Of a stretch of 8,616 nucleotides of DNA, positions 1 to 6,542 are shown piece after piece. Both the position numbers and the translations under genes were made by a program. This stretch comes from Sphaerochaeta sp. UBA5849 (GTDB taxonomy: Bacteria; Spirochaetota; Spirochaetia; Sphaerochaetales; Sphaerochaetaceae), in assembly GCA_002432715.1 (NCBI GenBank), contig DJGJ01000046.1, positions 1 through 8,616 on the forward strand, in the 5' to 3' direction. How positions within the stretch are numbered: position 1 is the stretch's first letter; every line of letters begins with the position of its first letter. The notes beneath the pieces are model-generated. The model did no database searches and was not told the origin of the DNA. It saw only the letters and a program-made list of their open reading frames with translations.

Positions 1-8
1 AATTTTAG

Positions 9-633
9 TGGGAATTACAGATTATTCACAATCTCTATGCCCGGATGTCCAAGTCTTATAGTAATGAGTACATCTATCAAAATACGTTGCTTAATGCCTT
101 GCTGCTTGGAAAGCATAGCGTACGCACTACAACAGCGTTGAGCCGGGTTCCCGTTGGAAAGGCTGTTGCAAATTTCATACTCATCAATGGAAAAGCGGTA
201 GTCTATGAGATCAAGTCGGATCTGGATTCGATGGATAGAGGCATATTACCATGCATTCGACCAGGTCTGTGTGGTAGGCTCCGAGACTTCTTTCATGAAA
301 TTGAACGCCATGGTTTCAAACAGCCCGGTCGGCATCTATGTCCTGACAAAGCACAATGCCATCAGTGCTAGGCAGAAAATGAACCTGTCGCCGATGCAAG
401 TGCACTCTCTCATCAATCAATGTTCAAGCTGCTTCGAAAGCGTGAATACGAGCATATCGTACATCCCTATTTATGGATTCCTACCTGAAGCGACTCCCGT
501 ATTCTGGTATGGAGCCCTGTTTTCAAAGATTCCTATAGCCCGGGCCTATACCATGGTACTGCAAACACTGAAAAAACGGGTATCCATACAGCCAGAACAG
601 ATACAAGAGGTGATGGGACGACAGTTTGCTTGA
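9..633 (+). pseudogene. Decayed sce7726-family protein gene, at least three frame breaks
   Basis: The conceptual protein resembles sce7726-family proteins, whose function is not established: an N-terminal NEYIYQN segment, a VYEIKSDLDS core, then FDQVCVV, VGIYVLTK, MFKLLRKREYE and LFSKIP. These pieces lie in alternating frames. The frame of base 45 is read to about 238, the frame of base 205 from about 238 to 375, the first frame again (EPVADASALSHQSMFKLL) to about 468, then the second frame to the TAG-free end at 633. The breaks fall at a missing LERQI-like stretch near 238, a four-A run near 375-378 and a three-T run near 469-472. Homology continues upstream of the ATG at 45 (HNLYAR) back to a stop at 6-8, so the true N-terminus is lost or outside the window. 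The family assignment is from memory of conserved motifs. Sequencing error could explain the two homopolymer shifts, but hardly the deletion. Confidence 0.72.
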
Positions 634-671
634 TAGTATAAAAAGTCCTATTCAGTCTCAACCAAACAACC

Positions 672-695
672 ATAATGAGAAACATTCCTCACTAT
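672..695 (-). terminator. Possible weak hairpin terminator of the abiE operon
   Basis: On the minus strand ATAGTGAG and CTCATTAT can pair over 8 bp with one G-U pair around an 8-nt loop. The stem overlaps the toxin stop codon. The following bases are T/G-rich but not a clean U tract, so termination here is only a suggestion. Confidence 0.28.
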
Positions 696-1657
696 TGTGT
701 ATCCATCGCAATAGCGTCTCTACATTTCCAAATTGCCATTGGATGGTTTTTTAGCCTTTCTACAATGATTGGATCATCAAATAGCAGCTCTGGCACATAA
801 TGCTTTCGAGAGAAGGCTGACCAAAAAGCAAATTCATCGGGTGTTGGTACAAGGACCTCTTGTAAAAATTCCACAACAGTTCCATAAGCTTGCTTGGCAT
901 CAAACCATGTACCATGACGTAAAACTGGTACGAGATCGGTTTTGATTCGTTGTTGTGTTATCGATAGGGTATTCTCGAAGTTGAATTGTTCTGGCACCTT
1001 GTCGGACCCTACTGCGCAGTAGAACATCACACATTTTCTTAGTAAGGGTTCTTGTGATTTCTTGATAAATCCCTTTTGTGTCATCATAAATATATCAAAC
1101 AAATCTCTTGGCGCCGCGCGATTGAGCATAGCGACAATTTTTGAAGCATAAATTTCTATCGGATCAAGACAAAGCGTAGCCAGTTCCTGTTCACTCCATG
1201 GTAACAATATAGTTCTTACTACTGGTGGAAGAATGTGGCAGCGAAGCATGTAATTAATCTCAATTTTCATATTATCCTTCATGCCCCCAGCATTCTGATA
1301 CTCAAAAACAAAGGAATCCAGAGCATGATAAGTTTTTGACTTGAGTCCAAGCGTATATCCTGCAGCACTCGTGTACTTTTTTATTCGTTCTGTAAGAATT
1401 TCCCGTGACTTCATCATCTCATCACGTGAGAGATTGTGAGAAAAATCCAAATCGATATCAACAGAGAGTCGAGGCAAGTCAAGAATCATAAGGTTGAGAG
1501 CGGTTCCTCCCTTGAGTGCTAATAACTCAGCCAAAAATGAGTCAGAATGAATCCATTTCAACACATCTGCCAACCGGCATATTTTCTCAAATGTATCTCT
1601 GACAAATCCCAACTCTCGTGCTTGTCGTCCTAATACCATACGATCATATTGCATCAT
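692..1657 (-). CDS. abiEii: AbiEii/AbiGii-family nucleotidyltransferase toxin
   Basis: This is the toxin half of an AbiE-type toxin-antitoxin/abortive-infection system, 321 aa and about the usual family length. AbiEii proteins have a DNA polymerase beta-type nucleotidyltransferase fold, and characterised relatives transfer nucleotides to tRNA to block growth. Visible motifs are KGGTALN (residues 49-55), followed by RLSVDIDLDF (63-72) with the metal-binding D67 and D69. Then come KIEINY (131-136) and a helical segment with K173, R180 and PRDLFDIF (183-190), matching the conserved K and RDxxD positions. All catalytic elements look intact, so the toxin should be active. Its start ATGATG overlaps the antitoxin 3' end by 14 nt, so the two genes are translationally coupled. 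A start at the second Met is equally possible. The substrate RNA cannot be told from the sequence. Confidence 0.93.
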   Translation of the reverse strand: MMQYDRMVLGRQARELGFVRDTFEKICRLADVLKWIHSDSFLAELLALKGGTALNLMILDLPRLSVDIDLDFSHNLSRDEMMKSREILTERIKKYTSAAGYTLGLKSKTYHALDSFVFEYQNAGGMKDNMKIEINYMLRCHILPPVVRTILLPWSEQELATLCLDPIEIYASKIVAMLNRAAPRDLFDIFMMTQKGFIKKSQEPLLRKCVMFYCAVGSDKVPEQFNFENTLSITQQRIKTDLVPVLRHGTWFDAKQAYGTVVEFLQEVLVPTPDEFAFWSAFSRKHYVPELLFDDPIIVERLKNHPMAIWKCRDAIAMDTQ

Positions 1658-2408
1658 AATCTGTCACTCCTTTTGCAATAAGCTTAAGCACATCAGCAGG
1701 TGCGTAGATGTTCCAATCCTTGTGGAATACAAAGTCCTTCGATCGGTTGTACAGATAAGACTTCCCGGTAGGGAGATGCATCTTGCAATTCTCGAAAAAC
1801 GAACTGGATAATTGAAGTGACTGAGCCAATGCAGAGAGAATTAACCCTGTTTTTTGGTACAAGAAGCCATTGTCGTACTCCTCCAAGCAAGAGAGAAGCT
1901 GTGATTCATCCAATCCAGGAATCAGCTGGAGGCATCGTAACAGTTCTTCCAATCCTCCGATTTTCTCAAACATTTCAATGCTTTCAATGACAGTTCGTTC
2001 GAGTGATGAAACTCGAACTCCCTTTGGTCCTTGTTGTATGTGACTGACGATTTTCGGACTAACCCGCCGATAGGTAATACCATCAAATTGAAAATCATGA
2101 AAGCGACTCTGGCTTGTTATATATACGTCATAGAACACCTGGTTCGCATATCCGTAATATTCAAACGCGCTGTGGTACGAAACGACTGCATCCTCACTGA
2201 TATGGGAGGCAATTTCATAGCGGTTAGGAACAGGCTGTCCTGTCTCCATACTGATTGCAACATAGAGATTCTTCCGGACACTTTGGATATATCCTTTTCC
2301 CCTATATGCCCGGCTAAGAGCTTTCGCGGCCTCATCGCTGCCGGTAATGGATTTTAGATTTTCTAGACTAAAGCATCCAAGAGATACCAATTCAGGATAG
2401 TACTTCAT
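1644..2408 (-). CDS. abiEi: AbiEi-family antitoxin and transcriptional repressor
   Basis: This 254-aa protein is the antitoxin of the pair. AbiEi proteins neutralise AbiEii and repress their own operon by binding inverted repeats with an N-terminal winged helix. Residues 1 to about 55 fit the AbiEi winged-helix domain: FSLENLKSITGSDEAAKALSRAYRGKGYIQSVRKNLY ends in the typical K/G-L-Y turn (split here: FSLENLKSITGS at the helix start, GYIQSVRKNLYVA at the wing). The next domain carries HISEDAVVSYHSAFEYYG, and the hallmark SSLERTVIESIE follows. The start is fixed by a strong AAGGAGGT about 6 nt upstream (minus strand of 2414-2421). The gene precedes the toxin, the usual order. A 32-bp palindrome at 2437-2468 lies just upstream and is the likely autoregulatory site. 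Confidence 0.93.
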   Translation of the reverse strand: MKYYPELVSLGCFSLENLKSITGSDEAAKALSRAYRGKGYIQSVRKNLYVAISMETGQPVPNRYEIASHISEDAVVSYHSAFEYYGYANQVFYDVYITSQSRFHDFQFDGITYRRVSPKIVSHIQQGPKGVRVSSLERTVIESIEMFEKIGGLEELLRCLQLIPGLDESQLLSCLEEYDNGFLYQKTGLILSALAQSLQLSSSFFENCKMHLPTGKSYLYNRSKDFVFHKDWNIYAPADVLKLIAKGVTDYDAI

Positions 2409-2436
2409 ACATTACCTCCTTTTATTGGAATTGTTG

Positions 2437-2468
2437 CACGAAAGTGTAGTAAAATCTACATTATCGTG
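2437..2468 (-). promoter_or_regulatory. Imperfect 13-6-13 palindrome, candidate AbiEi operator with promoter
   Basis: The arms CACGAAAGTGTAG (2437-2449) and CTACATTATCGTG (2456-2468) are reverse complements at 11 of 13 positions around a 6-nt spacer. The site lies 29 nt upstream of the antitoxin ATG, where a promoter is expected. On the minus strand a GATAAT (2460-2465) inside the arm could serve as a -10 element; a TTGTAG lies further upstream, but its spacing to GATAAT is not ideal. AbiEi proteins are known to autoregulate through inverted repeats in front of their operon. Binding here is inferred. Confidence 0.66.
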
Positions 2469-2827
2469 TAATATTAACTACAAACATTTCTATATGTACC
2501 TCTTGATATCAGAATATTCCAACATCTATGAAGTGGATTTTCATCCCTCTCTGCTTTGCATCTTTCTGAACAGCGAAAGGCTTCAGTATATTCCCCTTAT
2601 TGGTTGTCGATTACAATCCCGAATGAGCAGTGACAGCCGTATCGACTCTATTGGATGGGCCAGAAACATGAAACTCTTTCGGCAATCCTGCAGCTTCCGA
2701 ATGGACGTTGTCCCCGGGGAAGGAACCATCTTGGAAAGAGTCTGACTCGGGGAAAAAAAGAAATCCACGCTCTGGCATAGGCAGATAGACTTTTACATCT
2801 GATAATTCATTCATTTGGTATTAGCAA
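2469..2827. other. Intergenic stretch without a convincing gene
   Basis: About 360 nt separate the abiE operator from the hairpin behind the membrane-protein gene. Short ORFs occur on both strands, but none has a Shine-Dalgarno sequence or a family I recognise. The most protein-like is a minus-strand frame from 2820 to 2611 (67 codons from an ATG at 2814). It stays open after a single TAA until 2509. It could be a gene relic. I see no direct repeats, transposon ends, tRNA or attachment site here. Confidence 0.5.
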
Positions 2828-2858
2828 GGGCTATACATACTCTCCGGTTGCATAGCCC
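2828..2858 (-). terminator. Hairpin behind the membrane-protein gene, possible terminator
   Basis: On the minus strand GGGCTATGC and GTATAGCCC form a 9-bp stem with one G-U pair and a 13-nt loop. It lies 16 nt downstream of the stop codon at 2875. The next bases are TTGCTAATACC, so the U tract is poor. The position suggests termination or 3'-end protection. Confidence 0.42.
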
Positions 2859-2874
2859 CCTGTTCAATGAGAAG

Positions 2875-3306
2875 TCAGATCTGGATCTGTACAATACCGG
2901 AGAGCACGATCAAGTGCAGCACGACCTGCTCGATCCAGGTGAACCAATCGGAGCCGCTGATGCGACCGAAGTCGATGGTGAGGACATCGAGGATGACAAT
3001 CAGGGCGACCCAGAAGATCAGGATGGCCGTATAGGCAAGCTTGGTGATTTTGTCGGGAATGAGTTTGGTGAAAAGCCGGGCACCCAGAAACAGACCGCTG
3101 ATCAGCTGCAAGGTGGATATGACATAGAGCAGCAGCTCGTTATCCCCGCCGAACATGTTGGAGAGCTCGCGGGATATCTGGCTTCCCAACCCGCGTCCCG
3201 AAGTGAATCCGATGATGCCCATCGCCACAAAAAGCAGGGCGATGAGAATTTGCATTACGTTCTTCGACGCAACAACCTGTAGTGATGCCTTGGGATCTTT
3301 TGCCAT
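2875..3306 (-). CDS. Small four-helix membrane protein of unknown function
   Basis: I do not recognise a named family in this 143-aa protein. It has four hydrophobic segments, roughly residues 17-38, 58-77, 90-112 and 124-143, joined by short polar loops. The first loop is GR/S-rich with FGGDNELL, and there is a basic loop RLFTKLIPDKITK before the third helix. There is no signal-peptide cleavage site and no catalytic motif. The protein should sit in the cytoplasmic membrane. Translation is well supported: AAGGAG (minus strand of 3314-3319) stands 7 nt before the ATG, and there is a hairpin just after the stop. It is a single gene, divergent from the FMN reductase gene. Base composition resembles the right part of the window more than the AT-rich abiE part. 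Confidence 0.8.
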   Translation of the reverse strand: MAKDPKASLQVVASKNVMQILIALLFVAMGIIGFTSGRGLGSQISRELSNMFGGDNELLLYVISTLQLISGLFLGARLFTKLIPDKITKLAYTAILIFWVALIVILDVLTIDFGRISGSDWFTWIEQVVLHLIVLSGIVQIQI

Positions 3307-3397
3307 GTCAGGACTCCTTGTTTTGCATCAGTGTACTCTCACGGAGGTGTAGAGTAAAGCACGTGGCAACGGGCAACGATAATTCATACCAAAATGC

Positions 3398-3426
3398 TTG
3401 ACGATTGCAAAATAAAATTGTAAGCT
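3398..3426 (+). promoter_or_regulatory. Candidate sigma70-type promoter of the FMN reductase gene
   Basis: TTGACG (3398-3403), a 5/6 match to the -35 consensus, is followed after 17 nt by TAAGCT (3421-3426), a weak -10. The 3' end of the site lies about 38 nt upstream of the ATG at 3465. An AT-rich tract surrounds the -10. No other good -35 is visible in the divergent intergenic region. Confidence 0.42.
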
Positions 3427-3464
3427 ACATATATAGCAATGCAACATTGTTAAGGAGTAAGAAC

Positions 3465-4043
3465 ATGAATGTACCAAAGATTGGAATTATTATAAGCAGT
3501 ACCAGAGCCGCAAGAGTTGGACAGCAGGCAGCAGAATACGTAGCATCGATTGCAAAGAAGCGCACCGACCTAGCCTTTGAAATCGTCGACCTTCGCGACT
3601 ATCCCATGCCCTTCTTCGATGAGGTCAGCTCAAACGCCTACGTTCCCTCGACCAATGAGGTTGCCCGGGAATGGCAGAAAAAGATTGCCAGCCTGGACGG
3701 ATTCATTTTCGTCACCGCTGAATACAACAACAGCATCACCGCAGCTTTGAAGAACGCCCTTGACTACGCATATCCTGAATGGAACCGCAAAGCAGCGGCA
3801 TACTTCTCCTATGGCTCGGCCGGCGGTGCACGTGCGGTGCAGCACCTCCGTGACATCTGTGTCGAACTTCAGATGGCGCCGGTGAGGCAGTCGGTCCTGA
3901 TTATGGGAAATGACTTCTATCCGATCATAAACGGACAGAAGCAGATCAAGGACGTTCCCAATCTTGAGCCCCAGGTCAACAGCATGCTCGATCAGCTCTC
4001 CTGGTGGGCGCATGCGCTGAAGAGTGCCCGCGAGAGCAAGTAA
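3465..4043 (+). CDS. NADPH-dependent FMN reductase-like flavoprotein
   Basis: This 192-aa flavodoxin-fold protein belongs to the NADPH-dependent FMN reductase / chromate-quinone reductase group. Members bind FMN and reduce flavin, quinones or similar acceptors with NAD(P)H in the cytosol. Seen in order: IGIIISSTRAARVG (residues 6-19), a phosphate-binding loop after the first beta strand; DLRDYPMPFFDE (42-53); TAEYNNSITAALKNALDYA (84 on), the family's TPEYN FMN-contact motif with A for P; then YFSYGSAGGARA, the second flavin loop. An in-frame ATG at 3405 lies 60 nt upstream. I chose 3465 because AAGGAG (3452-3457) stands 7 nt before it and the protein then begins directly with the first beta strand. 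It is monocistronic, with its own promoter and terminator. The physiological substrate is unknown. Confidence 0.88.
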   Translation: MNVPKIGIIISSTRAARVGQQAAEYVASIAKKRTDLAFEIVDLRDYPMPFFDEVSSNAYVPSTNEVAREWQKKIASLDGFIFVTAEYNNSITAALKNALDYAYPEWNRKAAAYFSYGSAGGARAVQHLRDICVELQMAPVRQSVLIMGNDFYPIINGQKQIKDVPNLEPQVNSMLDQLSWWAHALKSARESK

Positions 4044-4076
4044 TATATCGATATCCAGTAACTGAATAAACGTTGG

Positions 4077-4107
4077 GAGGAAGAGGCCGTCGGCTTCTTC
4101 CTCTTTT
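4077..4107 (+). terminator. Strong rho-independent terminator
   Basis: GAGGAAGAGGCC (4077-4088) pairs with GGCTTCTTCCTC (4092-4103) over 12 bp, including one G-U pair, with a 3-nt loop, and is followed by TTTT. It ends the FMN reductase transcript 34 nt after the stop. It also lies directly behind the convergent permease gene, but in that direction no T tract follows, so it is probably one-directional. Confidence 0.85.
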
Positions 4108-4112
4108 ACTGT

Positions 4113-4841
4113 TCAACGTGTTTCACTTGGAATTACCAAGCGCTCAAGGCCGTCGAGGGCGACATACAGGGTCAAGCCTAGCAGGCTCAGAAGGACGATT
4201 CCTGCGTACATGCCGACATACTGGGCCATCACCCAGTTGTTCATGATGTAATACCCAAGACCGTAGGTGGCTGCATAGTTCTCACTGATGAAGAGCACCG
4301 AAAGCGAAATGCCCAAGGTGATGCGCAGCGATGAGAAAATCCGCGGCAGGATGAAAGGCCAAAGAATATCCCTCAGGATTTGGGTTTGCGTGAGATGGTA
4401 TGCCTGGGCAAGCTCCAGGTATTGCACAGAGATTTCCTTCACCCCGTCACGGATGGTTACAGAGGCCGGAAAGAATATGATTACGGCTATGAGCATGATC
4501 TTGGACAAGTCCCCGATGCCGAAAAGCACCATGAAGACCGGAAGGAATGCAATCTTGGGCAGGGGATAGAGCAGGTAGAGCACCGGCGAAATGAGCTGGT
4601 CGAGCTTCTGTGTCCGACCGGCAAGCATGCCGGTGGGAATGGCGAAGAACAAGGCCAGGGCCATCCCCATGGCAATCCGGTAGAGGGAGAGGAGCAGGTG
4701 CAGGTACGGCTTGGCGGTCTGCATGCTGAAAACCAGATGCAACAAGACTGCATGCGGGTAGGGTATGATCGGGGCCTGCATCACCAGGGCCATAAGGTAC
4801 CATGTGATGATCACAGCCAGAAAGCCACGCAGGTACTTCAT
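4113..4841 (-). CDS. ABC transporter permease, NitT/TauT-like (BPD_transp_1)
   Basis: This 242-aa inner-membrane protein is the permease of a type I ABC importer. It has about six hydrophobic segments; the first spans residues 5-25. The cytoplasmic coupling loop reads YLELAQAYHLTQTQILRDI and continues into WPFILPRIFSSLRI. This is the EAA-type loop that docks on the ATPase. Length and pattern fit SsuC/TauC/ThiX-like permeases. Its ATG overlaps the ATPase stop codon (ATGA, 4838-4841), and GGGAGG is placed 6 nt upstream. It is the last gene of the binding protein-ATPase-permease operon. A homodimer would form the channel. The family handles nitrate, sulfonates, thiamine precursors, riboflavin and others, so the substrate is not determined here. 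Confidence 0.92.
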   Translation of the reverse strand: MKYLRGFLAVIITWYLMALVMQAPIIPYPHAVLLHLVFSMQTAKPYLHLLLSLYRIAMGMALALFFAIPTGMLAGRTQKLDQLISPVLYLLYPLPKIAFLPVFMVLFGIGDLSKIMLIAVIIFFPASVTIRDGVKEISVQYLELAQAYHLTQTQILRDILWPFILPRIFSSLRITLGISLSVLFISENYAATYGLGYYIMNNWVMAQYVGMYAGIVLLSLLGLTLYVALDGLERLVIPSETR

Positions 4842-5524
4842 CGGCTGCCTCCCAACCGGGAACGCAAGATTCTCTGCAATTCAAAGGCTTCTTTCTTTAT
4901 GCGCAGATCAGAGAGCTCATGATAAGGATTCGTTGTCTCAAAGACGATGCCTTCCTCTGTCATCACCACGATGCGCGAACCCATGAAAACCGCCTCGGCT
5001 ATGCTGTGGGTGACAAGCACCAAGGTGATGTTGTTGGCTTTCACATAGGCTTTCACCTCATCCTGCAGCCTCTCCCTCGTCTGTTCATCCAAGGAAGCAA
5101 AGGGTTCATCCAGCAGAAGGAGGCCGGGTTTGCGGATCAAGCTGCGGGCGAGGGCGACACGCTGCCTCTCCCCGCCGCTGAGCTGTTTGGGATAACTGGA
5201 CATCTTCTCCTTAAGGCCCACCAAAGCAAGCAACGCCTCTGCCTCGCCCCTCATCTGCTTGGGAAGGCCGAGCAGCACATTGTCGATTGCCCGCTTGTAC
5301 GGCAGCAGGCGGTCCTGCTGGAACATGATCGCGCACTCACCCTCTGTGGTGATGGCCCCCCCATTCAGAGGCAGCAGGGAGGCTATTGCGTAGAGCAGAC
5401 TGGTCTTGCCGCAGCCGCTTTTGCCGATGATGCTTACCATTTCGCCCTTTTGCACTTCCAGCGAGAAGCCTGAGAACGCGACCTTCGAGCCGTAGAGCAG
5501 CCGGGCATCCTGAATACTCAGCAT
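4838..5524 (-). CDS. ABC transporter ATP-binding protein, NitT/TauT-like
   Basis: This 228-aa ATPase powers the importer on the cytoplasmic side. All nucleotide-binding motifs are intact: Walker A GKSGCGKTS (residues 34-42), a Q-loop in MFQQDRLLP (67-75), the signature LSGGERQ (115-121), Walker B LLLLDE (135-140), the D-loop SLDE (144-147) and the H-loop histidine H173 in VTHS. The length is near the short end for SsuB/TauB-like ATPases (about 240-260 aa), with no extra regulatory domain. The start ATG overlaps the last base of the binding-protein stop (TAATG at 5524), with GAGG 7 nt upstream, so translation is coupled to the upstream gene. Confidence 0.95.
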   Translation of the reverse strand: MLSIQDARLLYGSKVAFSGFSLEVQKGEMVSIIGKSGCGKTSLLYAIASLLPLNGGAITTEGECAIMFQQDRLLPYKRAIDNVLLGLPKQMRGEAEALLALVGLKEKMSSYPKQLSGGERQRVALARSLIRKPGLLLLDEPFASLDEQTRERLQDEVKAYVKANNITLVLVTHSIAEAVFMGSRIVVMTEEGIVFETTNPYHELSDLRIKKEAFELQRILRSRLGGSR

Positions 5525-6450
5525 TACAAGCCCTCGATGAAGCGGGCATCGAGCATGCCGGCAGGGGAGAACTCATATCGTTGGTTGGTCACCGACTCAG
5601 TCCAAGCCATGATCTCCTGCATGAAGGAGGTGCTGGGAAGCCTGGGAGTCTGAAAGTCGGGCAGGTGAATCGAATCCCGGATCTCGGATGGAAGATTCGG
5701 GATGTACTTCATGAGGGCTTCGCGGGCAAGACTCTCGTCCTCCTTGATGGCCTTCACAGCCTTTGCGTAGGCGCTATGGAAGCGCTTCAACGCCTCACTT
5801 TTTTCCTTGGCCGCCTTCTCGGTAAAGGCGATGATATTCAGGCTCTCGGAAGGAATGCCTGGATAGAAGAGTTTCTCCAAGCCTCTCAGAGCCCCGATGG
5901 AAGCGAAGGGCTCGGGGAAAATGCCGACATCGAGGCGGCCTGAGACCACCGCCTCCAGGCGGGCGGGAATCTCATTGATATACACCTTGGAAACGGTATG
6001 GTCCGGCCCCAGGTACTTGTCGATGAGGTAGTTTGTCACGCTGATCTCCATCGTTCCAGCCGAAACGGCTTGTTTCTCCTGCAAGCCCGGCTTCGCTAGA
6101 AGAGGGAAGTCTCCATCGGTGGAGAGGGTCCCGATGAGTTTGAAGTCACCAGCTGTCTGGGTGATGAGGGCGACAAGGTCGGTCATGGCCCCATCGACCT
6201 GGCCTGTCTGCAAGGCCGTCTGGCGATTCTGTCCGTTCGTGAAGAGCATAAGCTCTACATCGACCCCGGCCTCCTTGAAATATCCCTTCTCAAGCGCTAC
6301 ATAGAAGGGGGCGGCATCGACGGCGCTCATCATGCCCACTGTCAGGGAGGGAATGGCAACGTTCGCCATTGATTGCTGTTCGGATTTCCTGCAGCCGGGG
6401 AAAACCAAAAGTGTCGCGATGAAAAGGACAAGCAAAAACTTCTTAAACAT
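5524..6450 (-). CDS. ABC transporter substrate-binding lipoprotein, NMT1/THI5-like
   Basis: This is the extracytoplasmic substrate-binding protein of the importer, 308 aa from the start chosen here. Residues 1-20 form a lipoprotein signal peptide, MFKKFLLVL then a hydrophobic core and the lipobox LVFPGC with C20 as the lipidated residue. The mature part shows the periplasmic-binding fold of the NMT1/THI5 or NitT/TauT class: LTVGMMSAVDAAPFYVALEKGYF, split as LTVGMM, DAAPFYVALEKGYFKEAGVDV, then GQVDGAMTDLVA and later SGRLDVGIFPEPFAS. In-frame ATGs also exist at 6462 and 6486. I chose 6450 because only it has a usable GAGG 6 nt upstream and because it gives a textbook signal peptide. The 6486 start would lie in the loop of an inverted repeat. 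The ligand is unknown: nothing in the operon names it. Confidence 0.88.
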   Translation of the reverse strand: MFKKFLLVLFIATLLVFPGCRKSEQQSMANVAIPSLTVGMMSAVDAAPFYVALEKGYFKEAGVDVELMLFTNGQNRQTALQTGQVDGAMTDLVALITQTAGDFKLIGTLSTDGDFPLLAKPGLQEKQAVSAGTMEISVTNYLIDKYLGPDHTVSKVYINEIPARLEAVVSGRLDVGIFPEPFASIGALRGLEKLFYPGIPSESLNIIAFTEKAAKEKSEALKRFHSAYAKAVKAIKEDESLAREALMKYIPNLPSEIRDSIHLPDFQTPRLPSTSFMQEIMAWTESVTNQRYEFSPAGMLDARFIEGL

Positions 6451-6465
6451 TCGGGGCCTCATCAG

Positions 6466-6505
6466 TGAATCAACATACTCTACCATAGCCGAATATGCTG
6501 ATTCA
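6466..6505 (-). promoter_or_regulatory. 12-bp inverted repeat in front of the binding-protein start
   Basis: TGAATCAACATA (6466-6477) and TATGCTGATTCA (6494-6505) are reverse complements at 11 of 12 positions around a 16-nt spacer. On the minus-strand transcript the odd position becomes G-U, so all 12 pairs form as RNA, while the plus-strand RNA would carry an A-C mismatch. The hairpin ends 5 nt before the GAGG of the binding-protein gene. It may protect the mRNA or control translation of the ABC operon, or it may be a protein operator, for example for the divergent GntR regulator. Confidence 0.55.
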
Positions 6506-6542
6506 ATGCAGGAAGGAAGTTATCAAGGAGTCTGAAAGCTTT

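Noticed and set aside
2425..2745. Plus-strand ORF of 106 codons
   Set aside because: It starts inside the abiE promoter region, covers the operator, has no ribosome-binding site and resembles nothing known.
2815..3282. Plus-strand ORF of 155 codons opposite the membrane protein
   Set aside because: Its acidic, low-complexity product (DGEDIEDDNQGDPEDQDG) is the mirror of hydrophobic codons on the other strand. The minus-strand gene has the ribosome-binding site.
3334..3356. Inverted repeat TACTCT / AGAGTA between the membrane protein and FMN reductase genes
   Set aside because: Only 6 bp with an 11-nt spacer and no extension of the arms; likely chance.
3405..3464. N-terminal extension of the FMN reductase
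   Set aside because: The extension overlaps the candidate promoter, lacks a ribosome-binding site and precedes the first beta strand of the fold; the ATG at 3465 is well placed.
4380..4922. Plus-strand ORF of 180 codons across the permease/ATPase junction
   Set aside because: It is antisense to two certain genes in G+C-rich DNA, and its composition (many H, Q, G, E) is that of a shadow frame.
4919..5473. Plus-strand ORF of 184 codons inside the ATPase gene
   Set aside because: It is antisense to an ATPase with every motif intact and has no family resemblance.
6451..6486. Longer N-terminus of the binding protein from 6486
   Set aside because: No Shine-Dalgarno precedes it, it would put 12 residues before a perfect lipoprotein signal peptide, and the codon lies in a hairpin loop.
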